DNA of 14,946 nucleotides, taken from NCBI GenBank assembly GCA_945876405.1, contig CAMCOJ010000018.1:1-14946 (forward strand). The letters are read 5' to 3'. The DNA is from an uncultured Ruminococcus sp. Lineage in GTDB: Bacteria > Bacillota > Clostridia > Oscillospirales > Ruminococcaceae. Shown here piece by piece: positions 1 to 8,231 of this stretch (position 1 is its first letter; each line of letters begins with the position of its first letter). A program made the translations under genes and the position numbers. A model generated the notes under the pieces. That model was not told the DNA's origin. It saw only the letters and a program-made list of their open reading frames with translations, and did not search any database.

Positions 1-589
1 TGTTGTGAAGCCTTCCTGCTGTATCAACAACAACAACATCACAGTGTCTTGCCTTTGCTGCTGTTATGGCATCATAAACAACGGCCGCAGCATCTGAACC
101 TTCTGCATGCTTGACTATATCAACTCCTGCCCTGTCCGTCCAGACCTGAAGCTGATCAATAGCAGCCGCTCTGAATGTATCTGCTGCCGCAACAATAACC
201 TTTTTTCCCTCGCCCTTCAGCTTGTGACAGAGCTTGCCTATGGTTGTAGTCTTTCCGGCACCGTTTACGCCTATTACCATTATAACGGAAGGCGAAGTTG
301 AAAGGTCAAGTCCCTGGTCTTCACCCATCATATCTGCGATTATTTCGTGTATAAGGTGCATTATTTCCTTAGGATCCGTTATTCCCAGCTCTTTGATTTT
401 CTTTCTGAGTCTGTCGCAGATCTCAAGTGAGGTATCAACTCCGACATCACTCATGATAAGTGTTTCCTCAAGCTGTTCAAACAAATCCTCATCAATCTTT
501 GTAAATGAATTAAGCAGAAGTGATATTTTTGAAACCATCTGCTGCTTTGTCTTCAGAAGACCTGCTTTTATTTTACTGAAAAGTCCCAT
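1..589 (-). CDS. ftsY: FtsY, signal recognition particle receptor GTPase (3' part cut by window edge)
   Basis: FtsY is the membrane-associated SRP receptor: it pairs with the Ffh GTPase and delivers ribosome-nascent chain complexes to the Sec translocon. The window holds the first 196 codons; the frame is open at position 1, so the rest of the G domain lies outside. The ATG at 589 has AGGAGG (594-599) five bases upstream. The N-terminal helical bundle occupies about residues 1-95, and the long acidic A-domain seen in E. coli is absent, as is usual in Gram-positives. The G1 P-loop GVNGAGKTTTIGKL is at 107-120, the conserved DTFRAAA at 137-143, and the G3 motif DTAGR is at 189-193, just before the edge. 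Ffh shares this fold, but the short N domain and the position downstream of smc point to FtsY. It has its own promoter and is separated from smc by a terminator. Confidence 0.96.
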   Translation of the reverse strand, partial: MGLFSKIKAGLLKTKQQMVSKISLLLNSFTKIDEDLFEQLEETLIMSDVGVDTSLEICDRLRKKIKELGITDPKEIMHLIHEIIADMMGEDQGLDLSTSPSVIMVIGVNGAGKTTTIGKLCHKLKGEGKKVIVAAADTFRAAAIDQLQVWTDRAGVDIVKHAEGSDAAAVVYDAITAAKARHCDVVVVDTAGRLHN

Positions 590-622
590 AAAACCTCCTG
601 ATTACTTTGAAATACATATCTA

Positions 623-651
623 ATTTTACCACATATATAAAATTTGGTCAA
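623..651 (-). promoter_or_regulatory. Sigma-A-type promoter of ftsY
   Basis: Read on the minus strand, TTGACC (646-651) is followed by a 17-base spacer and TAAAAT (623-628). Five of six bases match the consensus in each box and the spacing is optimal. Transcription would start near 616, leaving a leader of about 27 nt before the ftsY ATG at 589. The promoter lies directly downstream of the smc terminator, so ftsY can be expressed independently of the large upstream operon. Confidence 0.8.
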
Positions 652-671
652 GGCGTATTTTTCATGCACTC

Positions 672-704
672 AAAAAATGCACTCCCGAAAAACGGTGAGT
701 GCAT
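672..704 (-). terminator. Intrinsic terminator after smc
   Basis: On the minus strand ATGCACTC (697-704) pairs with GAGTGCAT (677-684). The stem continues through CCG/CGG (693-695 with 685-687) after a one-base bulge at 696 and closes on a loop of five T. A run of T (672-677 read on minus) follows directly. It begins only five bases after the smc stop codon, so it should end the topA-to-smc transcript. A second copy of GAGTGCAT (664-671) sits just beyond the T-run. Confidence 0.85.
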
Positions 705-708
705 CCGG

Positions 709-3700
709 TTACTGTGCCAGTTCATCAGGTATGTCAACCTGATTCATTTTAAGAAGTTTTGAGATACCGTTCTGCTGCATTGTGACGCCGTAAAGAACGT
801 TTGCAAGTTCCATAGTGCCTCTTCTGTGAGTTACAAGAATAAACTGAGTTGTGTCCACAAAGTTTTTGAGGTAGAAAGCATATTTTCTTACGTTTACCTC
901 GTCAAGTGCGGCATCAATTTCATCAAGAATACAGAAAGGTGCAGGCTTTATCTTAAGAATGGCAAAGTATATAGCTATAGCAACAAATGCCTGTTCTCCG
1001 CCTGACAGAGAGATGAGGTTTTTAATAACCTTTCCCGGAGGAGCAACCTTAATCTCTATACCGGATTCAAGTATATTGTCCGGATCCGTAAGTTCAAGTT
1101 CAGCCTTTCCTCCGCCGAACAGGTCGACGAATATCGCTTTGAAATTCTCATTAATCTGAGCAAAACTCTCGGCAAATATTCTCTGCATATCAGTCGTAAG
1201 TTCATCAATGAGTTTTTCAAGTTCACGGCGTGAGGTCTCAACGTCCTTAAGCTGTACGGACAGAAATTCATATCGTTCGGATACTTCCTTGTACTCTTCA
1301 ATAGCAGAAACGTTAATATTTCCAAGTGCCTTGATTGATGACTTCACTTCACTGAGTTTTTTCTGTGATTCTGAAACGTTTTCCGGAACGGAAGAAATCT
1401 TTTCAGCCTCTGTTCTGGTAAGTTCATAAACTTCCCACATACGCGAAATGATTGAATCATAGTCACGCTGCTTGTTGATTTTCTTTTCCTCAAGTCTGGA
1501 GATTTCCCTTGACACTCGTTCCTTGTCGTCATTTACTGTCTTAAGATTTGCACGCATCTGTGTTATCTTCTGCTCATGCTCATTATGAAGTGCTGAAGAA
1601 CTGTTTATTTTGTTTCTGTAATCTTCCATCAGTTCAGCTGATTTCTGAAGTTCAGCCTTGTTTTTTTCAATCTGTGCTCTTCTCTCACTGATAATCCTGT
1701 TATTTTCCTCAAGCTGAAAATCAAGCAGTTTTGTGTTTTCAGACAGACTCTCTGCATCACTTTCACTGTGACTTATTTCAAGTTTTACAGCTTCGCATGA
1801 TTTTTCTGCTTCCATTTTTTTTAGTTTAAGCTCATAGAGTTTATCAGACAGTTCCTTTCTCCTGCCTGTAAGACTGTCCTTTATGCTCTGCTGTGAATCA
1901 ATACCATCCTGGGCAGTTTCTATTTCTTTATTAATTCTTTCAAGCTCTTCAGATGATTTTTCAGACTCATTATGTATTTCACTAAGGTTTTTTTCAAGTC
2001 TGAGTTTATTGTCACTGTAAGTTTTATTCTGCATCTCTGTCTGAGAAATAATTGACTCCAGACTTTTTATTTCAGACTTAAAGCTCATTTTTTCTTCGCT
2101 GAGCTTCTGTCTGAGTTCATTTTCCGCCTCGGTTTCAAGACGGATTTTTTCTGCTTCAGCTCTTATCTTTTCAGCCTCTTCCCTTGCCTTTGCGGAATTT
2201 TTTTCGAGTTCCTTTATTTTTTCAGAAAGTTCATTTATTTCATTCTTTCTTGAAAGCATACCGTGTGACTGAACAGCAGAACCGCCCGTAAACGAACCGC
2301 CGGCATTGATAACCTGACCGTCAAGAGTTACTATTCTGAATTTGTAGGAATACTTTTTTGCAATAACAGTTGCATAGTCAATATCTTCAGCAATAACCGT
2401 TCTGCCTAAAAGGTTGCTCATTATCCTGCGGTATTCGTCGCTGCATGAAACTATCTCGTCACCAACTGCAACAAATCCGGATTCATTTCTCACTCCGTTT
2501 TCATGAAATTCATAAGGTTTAACGGAGGTTACAGGCAGAAATGTGGCACGTCCCTTCTTGAGTTCCTTGAGGAGCATGATACATTTGCGGGCTGTGTCCT
2601 CATTTTTTACAATAATATTCTGGAGAGCAGCACCAAGAGCAGTTTCAATGGCAGTAGTATAACGGCTGTCAACCGTAATAAGCTGAGCCACCGTTCCGTA
2701 TATACCCGAAATTCTTGATGTTTTCGAAGCCTTCATTACCTCTTTGACACTGTAGTTAAAGCCCTCCATGCTGTTTTCAAGGTCTGTAAGAAGTTTTTCC
2801 CTGTGCTGTTTTTCCTTCAGTTCAAAAGTAAGTTCCTCAAAAAGCTGCTTCTTCTCATCAAAAGAAGCTTTTTTCTTTTTGTAAACCATGCCAAGACCGT
2901 TGATACGGTTCTCAGTTTCCTTTTCCTTTTCTTCTGTAACTGCAAGCACCTCACGGGCATTTTTCAGGTCTTCCTCATAGCCTGCCGCTGTACTGCTGAA
3001 GTTTTCAAGCTGTGTGCTGATATCCTCAAGCTGTTTCCTGGTTTCCTCTTCTCTCGAAGCAGCAGCAGCAATACTGAGTTTTACCTCACTCTGTTTCAGG
3101 TAAAGAGAATTTATATGCTCCTCCTTATCGCCAAAACTTTTCTCAGCTTCACTTGCCTCCCGTTCTGTATCTGCAAAACTTTTTTCAGTAAGTTCAAGTT
3201 CCTTTTCGGTTTCCTTTACAAGGTTCTCCTTCTCTGCAAGTTTATTCTGAAGTTCAGCTATCTTAAGAGAAACAGCCTTTCTTGAATCCTCATCACTGTT
3301 TTTCTTTTCCGTAACTGACTTTATCATCTCTTCGCTGTGCTGTATGTCATTCTCACAAACAGCAATATCTGAACGATAGTCAGATGATTTTCTTTCAACT
3401 TCAAGAATCTGAGCCTTGTATTCGTCTATTCTGACGGTTATTTCGCGCATTTTTTCATATGCAGTCTGGATTTCTTTTTCTTCCCGCTCTATCTGGCTTT
3501 CAGTATTTTCATACTGTGCCGTAAAAATAAGCATGTCTTCTGAAATCTTGTCAAGTGCAGCTTTGAGCTGATTAAGTTCGTAAATCCACAGCGAAATCTC
3601 AAGCTTTTTTCTGCTCTCAGCAAGCACAAGAAATTTTTCTGCTTTCTCTGCCTGTTTTTTCAGTGGTTCTATTCTTGATTCAAGTTCTGAAACAATGTCA

Positions 3701-4275
3701 AGAAGTCTGTTAAGATTTTCCTGTGCCTGTGCCAGTTTGCGCTGTGCCTCAGCTTTACGGTAACGAAACTTTGAGATACCGGCTGCTTCCTCAAAAATAT
3801 CCCGGCGTTCAGTACTTCGTGCACCGACAATCTCGGCTATACGTCCCTGTCCGATTATGGAATAGCCGTCACGTCCGAGACCTGTATCCATAAAAAGTTC
3901 GTTTACGTCTTTAAGACGCACGCTTTTGCCGTTTATCCTGTATTCACTGTCACCGTTGCGGTACAGTTTTCTCGTTACTGCAACTTCGGCATCATCATGA
4001 TTAAGTTCGCCTGTACTGTTGTCTATCGTAAGTGTAACTGAGGCAAATCCGGCCGGCTTTCTCGCTGTAGTACCGGAAAAAATAACATCTTCCATCTTGT
4101 TTCCGCGGAGTGTTTTGGTTGACTGTTCACCGAGAACCCACCTCACCGCATCACCAATATTACTTTTTCCGCTGCCGTTTGGTCCTACTACACCTGTAAG
4201 CCCCTTGTCAAAGGACAGTACCACCTTATCAGGAAAGGACTTAAATCCATGTAATTCAAGTGATTTTAAATACAT
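709..4275 (-). CDS. smc: SMC chromosome condensation ATPase
   Basis: SMC is the ATPase core of the bacterial condensin, working with ScpA and ScpB to compact and segregate the chromosome. At 1188 aa it has the normal full length. The N-terminal half-head holds the Walker A motif GPNGSGKS (31-38) and the conserved stretch from YSIIGQGR to FEEAAGI (138-166). A long coiled coil rich in E, K and S follows (about 170-510), then the hinge (about 521-670, ending in GGSFTGGS), the returning coiled coil (about 675-1020), and the C-terminal half-head with signature LSGGEQA (from 1090) and Walker B ILDEIDAALDE (about 1116-1126). The ATG at 4275 has AGAAGGAAG upstream. The start overlaps the end of the radical SAM gene by 20 bases, implying coupled translation. 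It is the last gene before the terminator at 672-704. Confidence 0.98.
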   Translation of the reverse strand: MYLKSLELHGFKSFPDKVVLSFDKGLTGVVGPNGSGKSNIGDAVRWVLGEQSTKTLRGNKMEDVIFSGTTARKPAGFASVTLTIDNSTGELNHDDAEVAVTRKLYRNGDSEYRINGKSVRLKDVNELFMDTGLGRDGYSIIGQGRIAEIVGARSTERRDIFEEAAGISKFRYRKAEAQRKLAQAQENLNRLLDIVSELESRIEPLKKQAEKAEKFLVLAESRKKLEISLWIYELNQLKAALDKISEDMLIFTAQYENTESQIEREEKEIQTAYEKMREITVRIDEYKAQILEVERKSSDYRSDIAVCENDIQHSEEMIKSVTEKKNSDEDSRKAVSLKIAELQNKLAEKENLVKETEKELELTEKSFADTEREASEAEKSFGDKEEHINSLYLKQSEVKLSIAAAASREEETRKQLEDISTQLENFSSTAAGYEEDLKNAREVLAVTEEKEKETENRINGLGMVYKKKKASFDEKKQLFEELTFELKEKQHREKLLTDLENSMEGFNYSVKEVMKASKTSRISGIYGTVAQLITVDSRYTTAIETALGAALQNIIVKNEDTARKCIMLLKELKKGRATFLPVTSVKPYEFHENGVRNESGFVAVGDEIVSCSDEYRRIMSNLLGRTVIAEDIDYATVIAKKYSYKFRIVTLDGQVINAGGSFTGGSAVQSHGMLSRKNEINELSEKIKELEKNSAKAREEAEKIRAEAEKIRLETEAENELRQKLSEEKMSFKSEIKSLESIISQTEMQNKTYSDNKLRLEKNLSEIHNESEKSSEELERINKEIETAQDGIDSQQSIKDSLTGRRKELSDKLYELKLKKMEAEKSCEAVKLEISHSESDAESLSENTKLLDFQLEENNRIISERRAQIEKNKAELQKSAELMEDYRNKINSSSALHNEHEQKITQMRANLKTVNDDKERVSREISRLEEKKINKQRDYDSIISRMWEVYELTRTEAEKISSVPENVSESQKKLSEVKSSIKALGNINVSAIEEYKEVSERYEFLSVQLKDVETSRRELEKLIDELTTDMQRIFAESFAQINENFKAIFVDLFGGGKAELELTDPDNILESGIEIKVAPPGKVIKNLISLSGGEQAFVAIAIYFAILKIKPAPFCILDEIDAALDEVNVRKYAFYLKNFVDTTQFILVTHRRGTMELANVLYGVTMQQNGISKLLKMNQVDIPDELAQ

Positions 4276-5239
4276 TTAATTCTTCCTTCTGCTCTGACGG
4301 AACAACCTTAATATTTATTCCCTTCAGGCTGAAATAATTTATGTTTGAACGCTTCTGTCCGATAACCTTGCTTACAAGATCATTTCTCACGTGTATCCTG
4401 TAGCTGCCCTTATCAAGTATTTTTTCAAGCTTATCCCTGTATATCCGGCTCTCACAGAGTTCTCTGAATGCCGGGTGGTAATAACCGCCAATCATCTCAC
4501 CTTCGACATTATCCGAGGCGTGAAGACCACATTTTATTACTCTTATTCCGTTTTCCTCAAACCGCTGCATAATGCTGCTGCAGTAACCGGTCATTTCCTC
4601 AAGGCTGTAAGTACAGTACGCACCTGATTTATAAAGCTCCGCCAGGCGGGTTCCTTCAAGAATCACTACCGGATAGATTCTTACTGTATCAGGTTTCAGA
4701 GAAATAATCGCATCAGCAGTAAGGCTGTCTTTTTCCGGAGTCGAACCGTAAAGTCCTGTCATCATCTGATGACCGAGTTCAAAACCGTAAGCCTTTATCA
4801 GTTCCGAAGCCCTGACAACATCTTCTGCGGTATGTCCTCTGTCATTAAGACAGAGAACCTCATCATCCATGCTCTGGCAGCCAAGCTCAATGGCAGTTAC
4901 CTGATATTTTTTTAAGCTTTCAAGTATACTTTCGTCTATACAGTCCGGACGTGTGGATATACGTATCCCGCGGAAACCGTCATTCCCGACAAACTCCTGA
5001 ACACTTTCAAGAAGTTCTGTGCGGTATTTTTCCGGAACAGCAGTAAAGCTTCCTCCGAAAAATGCTATCTCGCAGTTTTCACGGTTTTTGATATATGCAT
5101 ATGCGTCGCTGCAGATTTTTCTTACTTCATCACCGGAGGGAGCATGCTGTGCACCGCTTATGGTATGCTGATTGCAGAAACTGCACATATGGGGACATCC
5201 GGTATGAGGTATGAAAACCGAAATATTACTGTGCTTCAT
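4256..5239 (-). CDS. Elp3-like radical SAM protein of unassigned function
   Basis: This is a 327-aa radical SAM enzyme. A CX3CX2C cluster-binding motif is visible near the N-terminus (Cys15, Cys19, Cys22, in GCPHMCSFCNQ), which should hold a [4Fe-4S] cluster and S-adenosylmethionine. It is followed by IAFFGGSFTAVP, resembling the GGE-type SAM-binding strand, and by RISTRPDCID, both typical of the Elp3/MiaB/HemN-like group. The acetyltransferase (GNAT) half of true Elp3 is missing: the protein ends after a C-terminal region of about 90 residues following the radical SAM barrel. Such proteins are often found between rnc and smc in Clostridia, but I know of no established substrate. It overlaps rnc by 14 bases and smc by 20, so it is translated as part of the operon. 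The ATG at 5239 has only a weak GGGAT-type site, consistent with translational coupling to rnc. Confidence 0.85.
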   Translation of the reverse strand: MKHSNISVFIPHTGCPHMCSFCNQHTISGAQHAPSGDEVRKICSDAYAYIKNRENCEIAFFGGSFTAVPEKYRTELLESVQEFVGNDGFRGIRISTRPDCIDESILESLKKYQVTAIELGCQSMDDEVLCLNDRGHTAEDVVRASELIKAYGFELGHQMMTGLYGSTPEKDSLTADAIISLKPDTVRIYPVVILEGTRLAELYKSGAYCTYSLEEMTGYCSSIMQRFEENGIRVIKCGLHASDNVEGEMIGGYYHPAFRELCESRIYRDKLEKILDKGSYRIHVRNDLVSKVIGQKRSNINYFSLKGINIKVVPSEQKEELNVFKIT

Positions 5240-5912
5240 CGTATCCCATAAGTTTCAGGGCTTCTCTGGCAGCCATCTGTTCTGCTTCCTTCTTGCTTCT
5301 TCCGACACCGACGCCTATTACGTTTGTGTTCAGACAGACATTTACTGTAAATGCCTTGTTATGATCAGGTCCGCTCTGATCCGCAATGACATATTCAACC
5401 TTCTCTTCAGGATTCTGCTGAATGACCTCCTGAAGAATTGTCTTGTAGTCATTGAATGCAGAGCTCTTCTGTGAATCGATATCCTCAGGAATAAATCTGA
5501 GAATATGCTCTTTCGCAGCATCAAGCCCTCCGTCAAGATAAATTGCGGCTATAAGTGCTTCAAATGCATCAGCAAGAATGGAGGCTCTCTCTCTGCCTCC
5601 TGTGTTTTCCTCTCCTTTTCCGAGAAGGAGATATTTTCCGAGATCTATCTGTTTTGCAAAAACATGGAGTGATTTTTCACATACAAGGGAAGCTCTTATC
5701 TTGGTAAGTTCACCTTCAGGCAGATGTGAAAAATGTTCGAAAAGATACTGTGAAACAACGATTGACAGTACACTGTCACCTAAAAATTCAAGACGCTCGT
5801 TGCTTCTGCGGTTTCTCTTGTTTTCATTTGCATATGATGAATGTGAAAGTGCTTCAGTAAGAAGTTTTTTGTTATTAAATCTGTAATGAATGCTTTCTTC
5901 AAGCTCTGTCAA
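5226..5912 (-). CDS. rnc: Ribonuclease III (TTG start)
   Basis: RNase III cuts double-stranded RNA in rRNA precursors and in selected mRNAs, acting as a dimer with Mg2+. The 228-aa length is normal. The signature ERLEFLGDS is at 39-47, with likely metal and catalytic residues Glu42, Asp46, Asp115 and Glu118 (DAFEALIAAIYLDGG, 115-129). A C-terminal double-stranded RNA-binding domain spans about 153-222 and ends in KKEAEQMAAREAL. The start codon is TTG at 5910-5912: a strong GGGAGGAG site formed by the last codons of plsX lies at good distance, the protein begins at the usual place, and no nearby in-frame ATG competes. The gap to plsX is one base and the 3' end overlaps the radical SAM gene by 14 bases. 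An acpP gene, often found just upstream in Firmicutes, is absent. Confidence 0.97.
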   Translation of the reverse strand: MTELEESIHYRFNNKKLLTEALSHSSYANENKRNRRSNERLEFLGDSVLSIVVSQYLFEHFSHLPEGELTKIRASLVCEKSLHVFAKQIDLGKYLLLGKGEENTGGRERASILADAFEALIAAIYLDGGLDAAKEHILRFIPEDIDSQKSSAFNDYKTILQEVIQQNPEEKVEYVIADQSGPDHNKAFTVNVCLNTNVIGVGVGRSKKEAEQMAAREALKLMGYDEAQ

Positions 5913-5913
5913 A

Positions 5914-6918
5914 TTACTCTCCTCCCTTCTGACTCTCTATGTAAGCTGAAATACTGTCTGTAACCCCTGCTTCAACGCATTCCTTTGCCTGACGAATCGC
6001 ATTGTAGAATGCCTTGCCGTCAGAACTTCCGTGTGCCTTGATAACTGTACCTGATATTCCCATAAGTACTGCGCCGCCGACTTCGGAGTAATCCATGCTC
6101 TTTTTGAAGGCATTTACCTGATTCGTAAGAAGAAGTGCTGCAAGCTTGGTTTTTATATTTGACGTGAGCATATTCTTAAGAGTCTTTCCAAAGTAAAGAC
6201 CCATTCCTTCATAGAGTTTAAGTGCTATATTTCCTGTGTATCCGTCTGTAACCACTACATCACATTTTGAAAAAGGAAGATCACGTGCTTCCACATTTCC
6301 TGTGAAGTTGAGCGGAGCCTTTTCAAGAAGCTTATATGTTTCTATCTCGAGTTCTCTGCCCTTTGTCTCTTCAGCACCGATATTAAGAAGTCCTACTCTT
6401 GGATTTTTGATATTCATTACCTTTTCCATGTAGGCAGAACCCATAACAGCAAACTGGACAAGTGCGTCAGGACGGCATTCTGAATTGGCACCGCCGTCGA
6501 GAAGCATAAAATATCCGTCTTTTGCAGGCATTATCGGAGCAAGAGCTGCCCTCTTTATTCCTTTGAGTCTCTTTGCAATAAATGTTGACCCCACAACAAG
6601 TGCTCCTGTGCTTCCTGCACTTACAAAGGCATCGCCCTTCCCGTCATGAAGAAGCTGAAGTCCGACTGCCATTGAACAGTCCTTTCTGCTCTTGATAATC
6701 TCAGTAGGTTCTTCATGAATATCTATAACTGTATCAGCCTGTACAATATCTATACCTGTAAGGCTGAGATTATGCTTTTCCGCTGACTCATTTATCTTTT
6801 GGGTATCACCAACAAGTGTAACCTTTATTCCAAGACTCTGAACAGCCATTATACTTCCTTCTATAACCGCATCAGGTGCATTGTCGCCGCCAAATGCATC
6901 AACTATAACGTTAATCAT
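5914..6918 (-). CDS. plsX: Phosphate acyltransferase PlsX
   Basis: PlsX converts acyl-ACP and phosphate into acyl-phosphate, which PlsY uses to acylate glycerol-3-phosphate, the first step of phospholipid synthesis in most Gram-positives. It is a peripheral membrane enzyme. The 334-aa product begins with VDAFGGDNAPDAVIEG (6-21), the family's hallmark, and carries SAGSTGALVVGSTFIAKR (100-117), the GIKRAALAPIMP region (120-131), LLDGGAN (139-145) and PRVGLLNIGAEETKG (173-187). The ATG at 6918 follows AGGAG with a spacing of about seven bases, and the upstream trmFO stop is only 14 bases away. In many Firmicutes plsX sits with fabD, fabG and acpP; here it is embedded between trmFO and rnc without any other fatty acid gene. 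Confidence 0.97.
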   Translation of the reverse strand: MINVIVDAFGGDNAPDAVIEGSIMAVQSLGIKVTLVGDTQKINESAEKHNLSLTGIDIVQADTVIDIHEEPTEIIKSRKDCSMAVGLQLLHDGKGDAFVSAGSTGALVVGSTFIAKRLKGIKRAALAPIMPAKDGYFMLLDGGANSECRPDALVQFAVMGSAYMEKVMNIKNPRVGLLNIGAEETKGRELEIETYKLLEKAPLNFTGNVEARDLPFSKCDVVVTDGYTGNIALKLYEGMGLYFGKTLKNMLTSNIKTKLAALLLTNQVNAFKKSMDYSEVGGAVLMGISGTVIKAHGSSDGKAFYNAIRQAKECVEAGVTDSISAYIESQKGGE

Positions 6919-6932
6919 AATAAACTCCTGAC

Positions 6933-8228
6933 TTATATTAATTCGCCGAGTTTCTCAAGTGCTCTGTCGGCGTACATCTGGTACTTCTTCTTTTTATCCT
7001 TTATTCTTTCCGGAAGTTCAGGAAGAATTCCCATGTTTGAACCCATCGGCTGAAAATTATCTTTATTGTAAATGTCGCTTATATATGCTGCAAGAGCACC
7101 GGTCATTGTCTCAGGAGGCATAATAAACTCAGTCTTTCCCTGAAGTTTATTTGCCATATTTATACCCGCAATAATACCGCTGGCAGCTGATTCAACGTAT
7201 CCTTCAACTCCTGTAATCTGTCCTGCAAAGAATATTCCCGGACATTCTCTCATCTCAAATGTAGGCTTAAGAAGCAACGGACTGTTTATAAATGAGTTCC
7301 TGTGCATAACACCGTATCTTACAAACTCTGCATCCTTAAGTCCCGGTATAAGTGAAAATACCCTTTTCTGCTCCCCGAACTTAAGGTTGGTCTGAAAACC
7401 AACAAGGTTATACATGGTTCCCTCGCGGTTTTCCTTCCTCAGCTGAACAACAGCATACGGTCTTTTTCCCGTTCTTTTGTCCGTAAGTCCCACAGGCTTG
7501 AGCGGACCGAATCTCATTGTATCCTCACCGCGCTTCGCAAGAACTTCTATCGGCATACAGCCTTCATACACCTTGAATGATTCTCTGTCAAATTCTTTAA
7601 GAGGTGCTGATTCTGCATTTATAAGTTCATTGTAGAAAAGTTCGTATTCCTCACGGTTCATAGGACAGTTTATATAGTCCGCATCTCCTTTGTCATATCT
7701 TGATGCAAAGAAAACAACGTCCTTATCAAGACTGTCATATGTTACTATAGGAGCTGCTGCATCAAAGAAACTCAGGTAGCTGCCGCATTTTTCCGAGATT
7801 GATTCTGCAAGGGCACCGGATGTAAGCGGTCCTGTAGCTATGATAACATTTCCCTCAGGTACTGCACATACCTCCTCTGATATAACATTTATCAGGGGAT
7901 GGGATTTTATTTTTTCCGTCACAAGATCTGAAAATTTTGTTCTGTCAACAGCAAGTGCACCTCCGGCTTCAACCTGTGTTTCAACTGCGCAGGGAACAAT
8001 GAGTGAACCGAGAAGACGCATCTCTTCCTTAAGAAGTCCGCAGGCGGAATCAACTCTCGATGCTTTCAGTGAGTTGGAACATACAAGTTCTGCCATGCCA
8101 TCATAGTGATGTGCCGGTGTAAATTTTTTCGGCTTCATTTCATAAAGCTCCACTTCAATGCCGGCATTTGCAAGCTGCCATGCTGCTTCACATCCGGCAA
8201 GTCCGGCACCTATTACTTTTACTGCCAT
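6933..8228 (-). CDS. trmFO: TrmFO, folate/FAD-dependent tRNA (uracil-54-C5) methyltransferase
   Basis: TrmFO makes ribothymidine at position 54 in the T-loop of tRNA, taking the one-carbon unit from 5,10-methylene-tetrahydrofolate and using reduced FAD, not SAM. The 431-aa length fits the family. The N-terminal FAD dinucleotide-binding motif [11 protein letters not shown] is at 7-17, and the conserved VCSNSLK (49-55) carries the cysteine region linked to catalysis. Other family stretches are [20 protein letters not shown] (about 223-242) and the C-terminal [19 protein letters not shown] segment that completes the FAD site. It starts three bases after the topA stop. An AAAGAGG site about ten bases upstream of the ATG at 8228 lies within the last topA codons. 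The topA-trmFO pair is a classic Firmicute arrangement. Confidence 0.97.
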   Translation of the reverse strand: MAVKVIGAGLAGCEAAWQLANAGIEVELYEMKPKKFTPAHHYDGMAELVCSNSLKASRVDSACGLLKEEMRLLGSLIVPCAVETQVEAGGALAVDRTKFSDLVTEKIKSHPLINVISEEVCAVPEGNVIIATGPLTSGALAESISEKCGSYLSFFDAAAPIVTYDSLDKDVVFFASRYDKGDADYINCPMNREEYELFYNELINAESAPLKEFDRESFKVYEGCMPIEVLAKRGEDTMRFGPLKPVGLTDKRTGKRPYAVVQLRKENREGTMYNLVGFQTNLKFGEQKRVFSLIPGLKDAEFVRYGVMHRNSFINSPLLLKPTFEMRECPGIFFAGQITGVEGYVESAASGIIAGINMANKLQGKTEFIMPPETMTGALAAYISDIYNKDNFQPMGSNMGILPELPERIKDKKKKYQMYADRALEKLGELI

Positions 8229-8231
8229 GTA

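Noticed and set aside
234..623. Plus-strand reading frame of 129 aa opposite ftsY
   Set aside because: It is the shadow of ftsY, spans the ftsY promoter and has no recognisable domain.
2803..3285. Long plus-strand reading frame opposite smc (160 aa, rich in F, L and K)
   Set aside because: It is antisense to the SMC coiled coil; the hydrophobic composition is the complement of Glu/Lys codons, and it has no independent support.
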